A stretch of DNA of 43,847 bases from Nitrospinales bacterium (GTDB taxonomy: Bacteria; Nitrospinota_A; UBA7883; JACRGQ01): assembly GCA_023248535.1 (NCBI GenBank), contig JAHFEJ010000019.1, positions 1 through 43,847 of the forward strand. The letters are read 5' to 3'. The first letter of the stretch is position 1, and each line of letters opens with the position of its first letter. The position numbers were made by a program, and so were the translations under genes. A model generated the notes under the pieces. The model was given only the letters and a program-made list of their open reading frames with translations, made no database searches and was not told the origin of the DNA. Below, piece after piece: positions 34,687 to 43,847 of the stretch.

Positions 34687-35058
34687 TCAGCCGCCGTTGA
34701 GAATGCCCAAAATATCCGCTAGCCCCTTTTTGGTTTGGCGCACCGCTTCGATGATGGCGTCCTGCTCGCTGGCGGTTTTTTTCCTTTTTTGCAGACGCTT
34801 CTTCGCGCCCGCGATGGAAAACCCCTCATCGTACAGCAGCGATTTTATCTCCAGCACCAGGTCGATGTCCTGGCGGCTGTAAAGGCGCCGCCCGCTTTGG
34901 CTTTTCCGGGGGGTCAATTCGGGGAACTCGGTTTCCCAGTAGCGCAGCACATGGGTTTCGATTCCGGCGATGGCGGCGACATCGCTGATCTTGTAAAACA
35001 TCTTGTCGGGAAGGTTGAGCGCCAGTTGCGGACTCTTCCCGTCTTCGGAATCACTCAT
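34687..35058 (-). CDS. MerR-family transcriptional regulator
   Basis: The 123-aa protein has an N-terminal MerR winged helix: FYKISDVAAIAGIETHVLRYWETEFPEL, then SGRRLYSRQDIDLVLEIKSLLYDEGFSIAGAKK. A short Lys-rich coiled segment follows, and there is no C-terminal effector domain with metal-binding cysteines, so it belongs to the small MerR type often found near tRNA genes in delta-like bacteria. I use the ATG at 35058; it overlaps the SPOR-protein stop by eight bases, so the two are cotranscribed. Target genes are unknown. Confidence 0.9.
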   Translation of the reverse strand: MSDSEDGKSPQLALNLPDKMFYKISDVAAIAGIETHVLRYWETEFPELTPRKSQSGRRLYSRQDIDLVLEIKSLLYDEGFSIAGAKKRLQKRKKTASEQDAIIEAVRQTKKGLADILGILNGG

Positions 35059-35905
35059 CGACCACACCCTCAATGCCGTTGATTTGCATTTCCCCTATGG
35101 CCCGTTTGGCCGCCTCGGCCGATTCAAACGGGGTGGAAAGAACTTTGAACATTTCCCGTTCTTTTCGTTCTTCCACGACCTCCGTCCGGATACCGGCGGC
35201 CCTGAAAGTTTTTTCCGCCACCAAGGCGCGGTCTTTCAACCAAATGGGCCCCACAAGCAGATATTTTCCGTCAACTTCCTCTATTGGCGCAACATTTAAT
35301 TTTTCGGTTTCGGATTTCAGGTTTTTCCGGGCAACGGCGTTATCCACCGGTCCGGCCTTAAGCGTAAAAGCATTCATCGGGCGCAATGCCGTTTCGATGG
35401 CGGTGATGATCCCTTTTTTCGCCAATGATTGAGCGTGCCGCTGGGCGTTATCGCGTAATAGAAAAATGCCGAAACGGATGCGCCACACAGGCCCGGCTGG
35501 CGAAGGCTCTGGTTGTTTAATTGCGGGGACCTGCACGGTTCCCGGCGTAGTGGATGGCTCTGCCGCTTTTGCCGGTTCCGTTACGCGACCCGGAATGGCA
35601 ATGACCGGCGCGGCGTTTGCCGCCACCGTTTCTTCCCGCATGATGCGCGGCGAAGGGGCCGGAGGGGGCGGCGCCGTCTGCCGCGCCGGAGGGGGAGTAG
35701 GAAGAATGAAGTACAGCGTGGCGGCTCCACCCAGGAGGAGCGTGAGCAACAGCAGCCGTAGCGGCGGGGTAATACGCGCCGTGGGCCGCCCCCATTGTTC
35801 GGGCGGCGTGAAGCGGATGCCGGTGCCGGGCCGCAAAAGGTTGATTTTTTTTGAATATGTTTTGATGGGATGGGAATGGCGGGAAGGATTTGGTTTTTTC
35901 ACCAT
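35051..35905 (-). CDS. Membrane-anchored SPOR-like domain protein
   Basis: The 284-aa protein has a basic cytoplasmic N-terminus, one membrane span (about residues 48-67, LRLLLLTLLLGGAATLYFIL), a Pro-rich linker, and a C-terminal SPOR-like region starting WRIRFGIFLLRDNAQRHAQSL. SPOR domains bind denuded peptidoglycan at division sites. The sequence is divergent, so the domain call is moderate. The ORF track runs this frame upstream to 36184, but that part translates the tRNA and a duplicated tRNA fragment; the ATG at 35905 is used, with GGGAGC about 11 bases upstream. A copy of the tRNA-Val 3' end lies only 19 bp upstream. Confidence 0.75.
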   Translation of the reverse strand: MVKKPNPSRHSHPIKTYSKKINLLRPGTGIRFTPPEQWGRPTARITPPLRLLLLTLLLGGAATLYFILPTPPPARQTAPPPPAPSPRIMREETVAANAAPVIAIPGRVTEPAKAAEPSTTPGTVQVPAIKQPEPSPAGPVWRIRFGIFLLRDNAQRHAQSLAKKGIITAIETALRPMNAFTLKAGPVDNAVARKNLKSETEKLNVAPIEEVDGKYLLVGPIWLKDRALVAEKTFRAAGIRTEVVEERKEREMFKVLSTPFESAEAAKRAIGEMQINGIEGVVDE

Positions 35906-35923
35906 GTCCCCGGCTTGCTCCCT

Positions 35924-36144
35924 AAAAAATATGGTGGGCGAAACAGGGCTCGGCCACTGTCGCGGTCGCGTCACGCTCCCGCTCCATCGGCCCCCGCCCG
36001 CCGCTTTTCGGGCATCCATGCCCGAATGTGCTGCGCACTGCTCGCGCCGCGGCGCGCGTTTCGAGCCTCGCAGCGATTTCGTCAACCACAATGTCATCAT
36101 TGGCACATCAGCGGAAAAAAATATGGTGGGCGAAACAGGGCTCG
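35924..36144. repeat. 29-bp direct repeat of the tRNA-Val 3' end (35924-35952 and 36116-36144)
   Basis: The 3' end of tRNA-Val, including the encoded CCA and the following T-run, is repeated exactly 192 bp downstream of the gene (minus-strand sense). The 163 bp between the copies are GC-rich and contain a perfect hairpin CGGGCAT-CC-ATGCCCG (36009-36024) but no gene. The pattern matches att-site duplications left by tRNA-targeted integrases, or a small local duplication. Confidence 0.8.
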
Positions 36145-36199
36145 AACCTGTGACATCCAGCTTGTAAGGCTGGCGCTCTACCAACTGAGCTATTCGCCC
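36124..36199 (-). tRNA. tRNA-Val (anticodon UAC)
   Basis: The 76-nt gene folds as a full cloverleaf: acceptor GGGCGAA/TTCGCCC, D-arm AGCTCAGTTGGTAGAGC, anticodon loop CTTACAA with TAC, and T-arm ACAGG-TTCGAGC-CCTGT. The terminal CCA is encoded, and a T-run follows. The T-run and 3' part are duplicated 192 bp downstream. Confidence 0.97.
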
Positions 36200-36211
36200 G
36201 TGCGGTGTTGG

Positions 36212-36240
36212 ATTATAGCACCGGTTTGTTCAAATCGAAG
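36212..36240 (-). promoter_or_regulatory. Candidate promoter of the tRNA-Val gene
   Basis: On the minus strand a perfect TATAAT lies 13 bp before the tRNA, placing the start about six bases upstream of it. The -35 region (CTTCGA at 17-bp spacing) is weak. Confidence 0.5.
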
Positions 36241-36277
36241 AATTATGATGAAAATGCCGGAAGCTGCGGATGTGCCC

Positions 36278-38713
36278 TTACTCGGCCGGAAAAAAGCGCT
36301 CCGGCGGATCCGCCCAGGTGGAGATGAAGAATCCCCCCGGAACGGGACGGAGCACGATCTCCCCATCGATATCGGTGCGGAACACCGTGATGTTTTGATC
36401 CGCCAATGTCTGAAGCGTGGCGCGCGCCGGAAAGTGGAAGATATTCAACACCCCGTCGCTGATCACCGCCAGCTTCGGCCCCACCGCCGCCGCGAATTCC
36501 GGCGTGGTCGAGCTGCGGCTGCCGTGGTGCGCCACGTGTAAAAGGTTTGCGCCCACCGGCGCGCGGCGCGCGAGCAGCTCATGTTCCGCCGGTTTTTCGG
36601 CGTCGCCGGGGAGGAGCAGGCGTTTTCCCTCCATCGCCGCCATCAGCACCAGGGAACGGTTGTTCCCTTTGCGCTCGGTCACCGCCGCAAAAAACTCCGG
36701 CGTGGGGGAGAGCACATCGATGCTTCCATCGCCGAATACGAGACGGTCCCCCGCAACGAGCCGCGCCACGCGCGTCCCGCGTTCCGCCGCCACGGCGCGC
36801 AAAGCCGCCAGCATCTTCTCCTCGCCGCCGTTATCGTAAAACGCCGCCACGGGAAAACGCCGCAGCAGCGCGAAGAGGCCCCCCACGTGATCCATATCGC
36901 CATGCGTGGCGATTACCGCATCCAGTGTGCGGATGCCCAGCCGCCGCAGCTCGGGGAGCACCGCCATCTCCCCCGCGTCTAAATTCCCGAATGCCGGGCC
37001 GCCATCCACCAGCACGCTCGCCCCTCCCTTAAACAGGATAAGTGTCGCGTCACCTTGCCCCACGTCTATAAAACGGAACTCGCCGCTGGTTCGCGGGCCG
37101 GGCCAATAGAACAGGATGATCGCCGCTACGCAGGCGGCCGAAAACAGATACGCCAGGCGTCCCCGGTAGAACAGCAGCAGGGCGAGAGCCGCGTAATAAA
37201 AGGCGATAAGCCACGGCGGGGGGGCGGCGCCGGAGAACGAGAGCAGGGGATGCGCGGCGAAAAAGGCGGCTGCGCCATCCAGCGCGGCATACGGCAATGA
37301 TGAAATCCACGCGGCGGCCGGGGCAAGCGCGGGAAAAAAATAACCGGTAAACGCCACTGCGAAGACCGACGGCACCGCCACCGCGCCAAGCGGTATGGCC
37401 ACCACGTTCGCTACGACTCCCGCTCCGTACAGTTCATTGAAGACCGCCATCATTACAGGGGCGAGCGACACGGTGATGGCCGCGCTGATCCGCACCGTCA
37501 GCCAAAGGTCGTCCGCCCATCCGCGCCATGCGGTTTTTTCCGGCGTAAGTTTTTCCAGCGGATCGGGTTCGTGCTCCCTGTTGCGCGCCATCATCACGGC
37601 GATCGTCAGCACCGCTCCGTATGAAAGGATGAACGATATGCTGAAAAGCGCGGCCGGGTCATACAACAGAGTCAACAACGCGGCGATTGCCAGCGCGTTG
37701 AGCATCTGGTTTTCCCGCCGGACGGCGACGGCGGTAAACAAGGCGGCTGCCATGATGCCCGCGCGCACGGCGGATACCTTTGCACCTGCGGTGAAGACGA
37801 ACAGGGCCACCGCCGCCAGCGCCGCAAGTGCGGCGGCGCGGCGGTGAAACCCCTCTTCCGCCCATGCGCGGTTGACAAGCCAGCACAAATTGAAAAATAA
37901 ATAGTTGAAGATAAAAAACGCGATGCCGCTGATAAAGCCGACATGCAATCCCGATACGGCGAAAAGGTGCGCTATCCCGGCCATGGCGTAGTTGCGCTTT
38001 TCCTGCCGCGAAAGGGAGCCGGTAACGCCAATGGCCATGGCCGCCACCGCTGGCGCGCGCTCCGCCGGATAATATCGAAAAATGAAATCATGCATCGCGC
38101 GGCGCAAACGTTCACCTGCGTTGCCGGGGCGCCAGCCCGATCCGCGTTCGACAACGGTCACTGCTTCATCCCCCCGCGCGGAAAGGCGCGCGCCGATGCC
38201 GGAGTCCCTCATGTGCGCCGTGTAATCATACCCGCCGATGTTGCGCATGCCGGTGACCGGTTTTATCCCCGCGCCGGTCAAACGGAGGTGATCCCCCGGC
38301 AACGGCGCGTTCCCGTCCATGTTCCGTAATGCCACTTTTATCCCGCCACGTACGGGTTTGCCATCCAGGCTTTCGGCATCAAGGATAAACTGACAGCCGT
38401 CGGGATAATATTCAAATCCCCCCGCCACCCGGCCCGCCAACGCCCCTTTTGCCGGCACGTTGTTGGCGATATGCTCCGGCGCATCGAAGGCCGTGGCCGC
38501 GTGCCACATCCCCCAAAACCCCGCGGCGGCGAAGAGCGGCAACACGATCCGGCCGTTCAACGGCAGCCGGGATATGAGAACAAGGAGAAGGATTGTGGCG
38601 GTGAGCGCAAGCAGGGCAAAAGCCGAAAGCCCCCACAGCCTGAAGGCAAGAATCCCGGCCATCAATCCAAAAAGGATTTCGGCGGCGGGAAAAAGACGGA
38701 TCGCTTTACCCAT
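36278..38713 (-). CDS. comEC: DNA uptake channel protein ComEC/Rec2
   Basis: ComEC forms the inner-membrane channel that brings single-stranded DNA into the cell during natural transformation. The 811-aa protein has the family's three parts: an N-terminal membrane and soluble segment (to about 220), the competence membrane domain with YAMAGIAHLFAVSGLHVGFISG near 233-254, and a C-terminal metallo-beta-lactamase-like domain with FIDVGQGDATLI, the metal site THGDMDHVGG, and HVAHHGSRSSTTPEF. All metal-binding motifs are intact, so the nuclease-like domain may be active. No other core competence gene adjoins it except the ComM-like gene about 4 kb away. Confidence 0.95.
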   Translation of the reverse strand: MGKAIRLFPAAEILFGLMAGILAFRLWGLSAFALLALTATILLLVLISRLPLNGRIVLPLFAAAGFWGMWHAATAFDAPEHIANNVPAKGALAGRVAGGFEYYPDGCQFILDAESLDGKPVRGGIKVALRNMDGNAPLPGDHLRLTGAGIKPVTGMRNIGGYDYTAHMRDSGIGARLSARGDEAVTVVERGSGWRPGNAGERLRRAMHDFIFRYYPAERAPAVAAMAIGVTGSLSRQEKRNYAMAGIAHLFAVSGLHVGFISGIAFFIFNYLFFNLCWLVNRAWAEEGFHRRAAALAALAAVALFVFTAGAKVSAVRAGIMAAALFTAVAVRRENQMLNALAIAALLTLLYDPAALFSISFILSYGAVLTIAVMMARNREHEPDPLEKLTPEKTAWRGWADDLWLTVRISAAITVSLAPVMMAVFNELYGAGVVANVVAIPLGAVAVPSVFAVAFTGYFFPALAPAAAWISSLPYAALDGAAAFFAAHPLLSFSGAAPPPWLIAFYYAALALLLFYRGRLAYLFSAACVAAIILFYWPGPRTSGEFRFIDVGQGDATLILFKGGASVLVDGGPAFGNLDAGEMAVLPELRRLGIRTLDAVIATHGDMDHVGGLFALLRRFPVAAFYDNGGEEKMLAALRAVAAERGTRVARLVAGDRLVFGDGSIDVLSPTPEFFAAVTERKGNNRSLVLMAAMEGKRLLLPGDAEKPAEHELLARRAPVGANLLHVAHHGSRSSTTPEFAAAVGPKLAVISDGVLNIFHFPARATLQTLADQNITVFRTDIDGEIVLRPVPGGFFISTWADPPERFFPAE

Positions 38714-38811
38714 TGGTGGGTTTATTTTACTTCGGGTCCGCCGGGATTCCTGAATAATTAAACTTCATTCTCCGCAAACAGCCAATGCGCGGCAAAGATG
38801 GGGAAATATAA

Positions 38812-39921
<1,110 letters not shown>

Positions 39922-39925
39922 TCCG

Positions 39926-41119
39926 ATGCTGAACAAGTTGACGATGGACAAGCTGGATGTCAACGGCAGGCGTTGCTTCGTCCGGGTCGATTTCAACGTG
40001 CCGCTGGACGATTTCCAGAAAATCACCGATGACACCCGCATCCGCGGCACGCTTCAGACCATCAACGACCTTATCGACCGGGGAGCCAGGGTTATCCTTG
40101 CTTCGCATCTGGGCAGGCCGGATGGCGAGCGCAATCCGAAGTACAGTCTCAAGCCGGTTCAGGCCCGCCTGGCGCGGCTGCTGAACCGCGAGGTGCAGTT
40201 CGCGCCGGATTGCGTGGGGCCGGAAGTTGAAGCAATGGTGGCCGCCATGAAGAACGGCGATGTGCTGTTGCTTGAAAACCTCCGCTTCTACAAAGAGGAA
40301 GAGGCGAACGATCCCGGCTTTTGCAAAAGGCTGGCGGCGTTCGCCGATCTCTACATCAACGATGCGTTCGGCACCGCCCACCGCGCCCACGCCAGCACCG
40401 AGGGGATCACCAAGCTGGTATCCAAATCGGCCGCGGGCTACCTGATGAAAAAGGAGATCGAATACTTCAACCGCTCGGTGGCCGACCCGGCCCGGCCGGT
40501 GATCGCCATCGTCGGTGGCGCAAAGGCAAGCACAAAGATCAAGGTGTTCTTAAACCTGATCGACCATGTGGACAAGATCATCGTTGGCGGCGGGCTGGCT
40601 TTCACCTTCTACAAGGCGCTGGGCTACAACGTCGGCAAGTGCAAGGTGGAGGAGAACATGCTCGACGCCGTGCAGAAGATCAAGGCCAAGGCCCGCGAAA
40701 AAGGGGTGAAGTTCTACCTTCCCGTCGATTTCGTGGTGGCCGACCGCATTGATCCCCGCGCCAACACCAAAATCGTCCCCGCCAAGGAGATACCCGACGA
40801 TTGGTACGCGCCCGATATCGGGCCAGCCAGCGTGACGCTTTTCAAGGAAGTGTTGCACGACGCCAAGACCATCATCTGGAACGGGCCGATGGGGGTGTTT
40901 GAAATGGACATCTTTTCGCGCGGCACGATGGCGATGGTGCACGCCGTGGCGGACTGTTATGCGCTGACCATCGCCGGCGGCGGCGATACCGATGTGGCCA
41001 TCCATAAGGCGGGCCAAAGCGACAAGTTCAGCTTTATCAGCACCGGCGGCGGCGCGTTCCTCGAACTGCTGGAAGGAAAAACCCTGCCGGGCCTTGCGGC
41101 CCTTTCTCCCGCCGAATAG
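39926..41119 (+). CDS. pgk: Phosphoglycerate kinase
   Basis: Pgk transfers phosphate from 1,3-bisphosphoglycerate to ADP. The 397-aa length is typical. Visible motifs are FVRVDFNVPLDD, ILASHLGRPDGE, INDAFGTAHRAHAST, the nucleotide site AIVGGAKASTKI, and the C-terminal GGGDTDVAI and STGGGAFLELLEGK. It follows gap by four bases and shares its promoter. A hairpin-forming repeat lies about 30 bp after the stop. Confidence 0.98.
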   Translation: MLNKLTMDKLDVNGRRCFVRVDFNVPLDDFQKITDDTRIRGTLQTINDLIDRGARVILASHLGRPDGERNPKYSLKPVQARLARLLNREVQFAPDCVGPEVEAMVAAMKNGDVLLLENLRFYKEEEANDPGFCKRLAAFADLYINDAFGTAHRAHASTEGITKLVSKSAAGYLMKKEIEYFNRSVADPARPVIAIVGGAKASTKIKVFLNLIDHVDKIIVGGGLAFTFYKALGYNVGKCKVEENMLDAVQKIKAKAREKGVKFYLPVDFVVADRIDPRANTKIVPAKEIPDDWYAPDIGPASVTLFKEVLHDAKTIIWNGPMGVFEMDIFSRGTMAMVHAVADCYALTIAGGGDTDVAIHKAGQSDKFSFISTGGGAFLELLEGKTLPGLAALSPAE

Positions 41120-41329
41120 TTTTTTGAAGTCTCAGATTGGAATGAAATAATAACCACGGAGACACACGAGACACAGACGGGGATGGGGCGTGTATCCGCC
41201 TCCCCATCCTTCGCAAGGAAGGGGATGAAAAGGGAGGTTTTCCTCTGTGACTCCGTGTCTCTGTGTTTATAGCAAACTTTTTAATCGTTCAGAATTATTT
41301 CGAGACCTGTAGTATTTTCAACTCGCTAT
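41120..41329. other. Intergenic region after pgk
   Basis: No gene. It holds the second copy of the terminal-inverted-repeat element (41149-41270) and then AT-rich sequence. No U-tract terminator for gap-pgk stands out. Confidence 0.6.
41149..41270. mobile_element. MITE/REP-like inverted-repeat element, copy 2
   Basis: The ends ATAACCACGGAGACACACG and (reverse strand) ATAAACACAGAGACACGG match each other and copy 1 at 744-880. Inside, GGATGGGG pairs with CCCCATCC, making a nested palindrome. No direct duplication of flanking DNA is obvious, unlike copy 1. Confidence 0.65.
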
Positions 41330-41350
41330 TCCCCGGTTATACGCCGGGGA
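41330..41350 (-). terminator. Hairpin after the chemoreceptor gene
   Basis: TCCCCGG and CCGGGGA form a 7-bp GC-rich stem with a 7-base loop just after the chemoreceptor stop. The downstream minus-strand sequence lacks a U-tract, so this is a weak terminator candidate. Confidence 0.4.
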
Positions 41351-41355
41351 GCTTC

Positions 41356-42804
41356 TTATTCCCCGTCCGTGGCGTGCGCGCCCTTGACGATCACGTTCAG
41401 CTCGTGAATGATGTCCGCCAGTTCCCGCGTTTGGCCGTCGAGCGACGTGCCGAGGCTGGCGGTTTCTTCCGCCTTCTTCGCGCTTTGTTGCGTGACGGAA
41501 TCCATTTCGGTCACCGCCTTGTTGATCTCATTGATGCCGATCGCCTGTTCGCTGGCGGCGTTGCTGATCTGTTCCACCAACTGCGCGGCCCGCGCGGTAA
41601 GCGCGGCGATTTTCTCGAAGGTGTGCATGGCGGCGGCGGTGATGTCGGCCCCTTCGTGCGCGCGGGCGACGGCGTTCTGGATCAGCCGGGTGGTATCCTG
41701 CGCGGCGGAACCGCTGCGCCGCGCAAGGCCGCGCACCTCTTCGGCGACCACCCCGAACCCTTTGCCGTGTTCACCGGCACGGGCCGCCTCTATCGAGGCG
41801 TTAAGCGATATGAGATTCGTCTGCATGGCGATCTCCCCGATCACTTGCATGATCTTGGCGATTTCCGTGGAGGCCGTTTCGATGTGTTTCATCGCCTCCA
41901 CCAGGCGCGTCATCGAGACGTTCCCCTCATCCACCACCGCCGTGGCTCCGTGCATTACCGTGTTGGCCTCCTTGGCGCTCTCGGCGGTGTGGCGCACCAT
42001 CGAGGATATCTCCTCAAGCGAGGCGGAGGTTTTCTCAAGCGAACTGGCCTGCTGCACCGCCCCTTCGGAAAGGCGGCTGCTGGCTTCAGCCATGGAGTGC
42101 GAGGCGCCGGTCACCGTATTGGTGGTATCCCGCAGCTTGCCGGAAATGGCCATCAGCACGGCATTCACCCGGTAGCGTATCATCCAGAGGAAAAACAGCA
42201 AGATGATGACGAATTCAAGCGCGTAAAAACCGGCCATTACCCGGTCGTTTTTTAAAATTTGGGCTTCCGCCTCCGCCAGCGGTATCACCAGGCTCAACGC
42301 GCCGTTCGCGGTTCCCTCGTTCCCCTGATGGCAATCGAAGCAGTTGATGCCGGTTTTTTCCCCCCAATCTTTCGACATGAGGAACGGAATGACCACCCGC
42401 AGCCCGTTCGCGCCCTCCTCCGTCACGAACAGGGTTTCCATTTTGCCGGTGGACAGCACCCGTTTATCCACTTCATCGCGCGGTTTTTCCTCCGCCGGAC
42501 CTTCCCCGTATTGCTCATTCACGCCCGCGCCGCGGATCACCCGCACCTCGCGCACCCCCTTGAACGTGGCGAATGATTTCAGGTATTGCCCCCGTTCGCC
42601 GATCGTTCCCTGCGCCATCATGTTGTTCAGCGTAAGGAGGATCGATTCGCTTAAATTCAGGGCGCGTTGTTCCGCCCCTTTCAGCACGGTCAGTTTGAGT
42701 TGGCGGTGGGTCCAATAGGTGTTGGCTGCGGAAGTTATGAGGAGGATAAGGGTAAGGGACGCCAGGATTTTAAATCCAAGGCCTTTCCCCTTAAACCAGT
42801 TCAT
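41356..42804 (-). CDS. Methyl-accepting chemotaxis protein with a periplasmic c-type heme site
   Basis: The 482-aa receptor has a first membrane span at about 11-28, a periplasmic domain (about 29-188), a second span at about 190-210, and a cytoplasmic signalling domain whose tip reads [20 protein letters not shown]. The periplasmic domain contains CFDCH (155-159), a CXXCH motif for covalent heme c, so it may sense redox state, oxygen or nitric oxide; its layout resembles heme-binding Tll0287-like (DUF3365) sensors. No clear HAMP domain separates span two from the signalling helices, which is unusual. No C-terminal CheR-binding pentapeptide is seen. It would signal to CheA, which is outside the window. 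Confidence 0.92.
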   Translation of the reverse strand: MNWFKGKGLGFKILASLTLILLITSAANTYWTHRQLKLTVLKGAEQRALNLSESILLTLNNMMAQGTIGERGQYLKSFATFKGVREVRVIRGAGVNEQYGEGPAEEKPRDEVDKRVLSTGKMETLFVTEEGANGLRVVIPFLMSKDWGEKTGINCFDCHQGNEGTANGALSLVIPLAEAEAQILKNDRVMAGFYALEFVIILLFFLWMIRYRVNAVLMAISGKLRDTTNTVTGASHSMAEASSRLSEGAVQQASSLEKTSASLEEISSMVRHTAESAKEANTVMHGATAVVDEGNVSMTRLVEAMKHIETASTEIAKIMQVIGEIAMQTNLISLNASIEAARAGEHGKGFGVVAEEVRGLARRSGSAAQDTTRLIQNAVARAHEGADITAAAMHTFEKIAALTARAAQLVEQISNAASEQAIGINEINKAVTEMDSVTQQSAKKAEETASLGTSLDGQTRELADIIHELNVIVKGAHATDGE

Positions 42805-42920
42805 GCGCGCCCTTTTTCCTTAGCCACGATCTATATGTTATCACAGAGGGGAATGCGTGGATTCCCCCGCCCCCGGAAAGCCATTGACCTGCCGCCCGCC
42901 GTGCTGTTTAATTTCCGGTA

Positions 42921-43847
42921 ATGATCGCAAAGCTGTTCAGCGCCGCGCACCTCGGCATCGAGGCGTTCCCCGTGGAAGTGGAGGTCGATCTGACCCCCGG
43001 CATGTTTTTTTATATCACCGTCGGATTGCCGGACGCCGCGGTGAAAGAGAGCCAAAACCGCATCCTCGCCGCGTTGAAAAATTCCGGCTTCGACATGCCG
43101 GTGAAAAGGATCACCGTCAATCTTGCTCCCGCGGATGTCCGCAAAGAGGGGAGCGCGTTCGATCTGCCGATAGCGCTGGCCATCCTTGCCGCGCAGGGGG
43201 TTATTCCCGCCGAACGGCTGCAAAACCTGTTCATCATCGGCGAGTTGGCCCTCGATGGCCGGGTGAAGCCGGTGCGTGGGATGCTCTCGGTGGCGGTGAC
43301 AGTGAAGAACCGCCACGCCGCCGGCTTGCTCTGCCCCGCCGAAAACGCGGGCGAAGCGGCGGTGGTGGACGGGGTGAACGTTTATCCGGTGGAAACGCTG
43401 GCCCAGGCTGTGGGTTGGCTGCTGGGCGAGTCCGCAATCGAAAAATCCAAGCCGATGCTGTTCGCGCCGGGGGCCGCGCCGGAAGATGAAGTGGATTTCT
43501 CCGAGGTGAAGGGGCAGCACCATGTACGCCGCGCCGTGGAAGTCGCGGCGGCGGGCGGGCACAATGTACTGATGATCGGCCCCCCCGGTTCGGGAAAATC
43601 GATGATCGCCCGGCGGCTTCCCACCGTCATGCCCGGCTGGACTCTGGAGGAGGCCATCGACTGCTCCCGTATCCACAGCGTGGCGGGCCTGCTGGGGGGG
43701 AACGTATCGGTGCTTTCGCGTCGGCCGTTCCGCGCGCCCCACCACACCGTATCGGATGCCGGACTTGTCGGCGGCGGTAACAACCCGGTGATGCCCGGCG
43801 AGGTATCGCTGGCGCATCACGGCGTGTTGTTTCTCGATGAGCTTCCG
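42921..43847 (+). CDS. ComM/YifB-type AAA+ ATPase (Mg-chelatase family), 3'-truncated by the window
   Basis: This gene is missing from the ORF track because it has no stop before the window ends. The ATG at 42921 opens a 309-codon frame. The N-terminal ChlI-like domain reads [21 protein letters not shown], with [17 protein letters not shown] and [16 protein letters not shown]. The Walker [16 protein letters not shown] lies near 219-233, then [17 protein letters not shown], with the Walker B (VLFLDELP) at the cut end. In naturally transformable bacteria ComM is a branch-migration helicase that helps integrate incoming DNA, which fits the nearby comEC. YifB-family function elsewhere is less certain. 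Confidence 0.92.
   Translation, partial: MIAKLFSAAHLGIEAFPVEVEVDLTPGMFFYITVGLPDAAVKESQNRILAALKNSGFDMPVKRITVNLAPADVRKEGSAFDLPIALAILAAQGVIPAERLQNLFIIGELALDGRVKPVRGMLSVAVTVKNRHAAGLLCPAENAGEAAVVDGVNVYPVETLAQAVGWLLGESAIEKSKPMLFAPGAAPEDEVDFSEVKGQHHVRRAVEVAAAGGHNVLMIGPPGSGKSMIARRLPTVMPGWTLEEAIDCSRIHSVAGLLGGNVSVLSRRPFRAPHHTVSDAGLVGGGNNPVMPGEVSLAHHGVLFLDELP

Noticed and set aside
35906-36184. N-terminal extension of the SPOR protein in the ORF track
   Set aside because: This part translates the tRNA-Val gene and its duplicated 3' end; the ATG at 35905 gives a normal N-terminus.
42831-43820. 329-aa minus-strand ORF at the right end
   Set aside because: It is the shadow of the ComM-like gene on the plus strand, which the ORF track omits because it lacks a stop in the window.

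Overview
This 43.8-kb window looks like chromosomal DNA from a GC-rich, flagellated bacterium with a two-membrane envelope. The flagellar L-ring and P-ring genes flgH and flgI require an outer membrane and periplasm. The gene content (FliW/CsrA next to flgL, PyrR-type pyrimidine control, a c-type-heme chemoreceptor, a SPOR-domain protein beside a MerR regulator) would fit a deltaproteobacterial or Nitrospinota-like lineage. I cannot fix the taxon from sequence alone. Most genes are core metabolism or motility and are tightly packed with 1- to 4-nt start/stop overlaps.

Layout. 1-1833: a 5'-truncated ROK sugar kinase and a YwiC-like membrane protein, separated by a hairpin-forming repeat whose insertion duplicated the 3' end of the kinase gene. 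2076-5372: a 1098-aa lipoprotein of unknown function with a strong terminator. 5431-5930: non-coding, repeat-rich. 5888-16935: a pyrimidine cluster, pyrR-pyrB-pyrC-carA-(unknown orf)-carB-(transglutaminase)-pyrK-pyrD, preceded by a leader that looks like a PyrR-binding RNA hairpin hiding the ribosome site of a 12-codon leader peptide coupled to pyrR. 25973-16946 (minus): a flagellar operon flgF-flgG-flgA-flgH-flgI-flgJ-flgN-flgK-flgL-csrA-fliW behind a candidate sigma-54 promoter. 26239-32204: a sugar and surface-polysaccharide group (GT87 membrane glycosyltransferase, split transketolase, epimerase-GT2 fusion, methyltransferase). 34368-32250 (minus): an AT-richer type II restriction-modification pair, probably acquired. 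36199-34687 (minus): tRNA-Val, a SPOR-domain protein and a MerR regulator, with a 29-bp duplication of the tRNA 3' end that looks like an integration or duplication scar. 38713-36278 (minus): comEC. 38914-41119: gap-pgk with a good sigma-70 promoter. 42804-41356 (minus): a chemoreceptor carrying a CXXCH heme site. 42921-43847: a 3'-truncated comM/yifB-type ATPase gene that is absent from the ORF track.

How the parts work together. The pyr operon takes bicarbonate, glutamine and aspartate to orotate (CarAB, PyrB, PyrC, PyrDK); pyrE and pyrF are not in the window. The flagellar operon covers the distal rod, P and L rings, their chaperones, the hook-filament junction, and the FliW/CsrA switch that tunes flagellin translation. 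The chemoreceptor would signal to that motor. ComEC and the ComM-like protein both relate to uptake and processing of transforming DNA. The most interesting signals are regulatory or structural: the pyrR leader, the two short direct-repeat insertions about 190 bp long, the unknown gene between carA and carB, the heme chemoreceptor, the epimerase-GT2 fusion, and the large lipoprotein.
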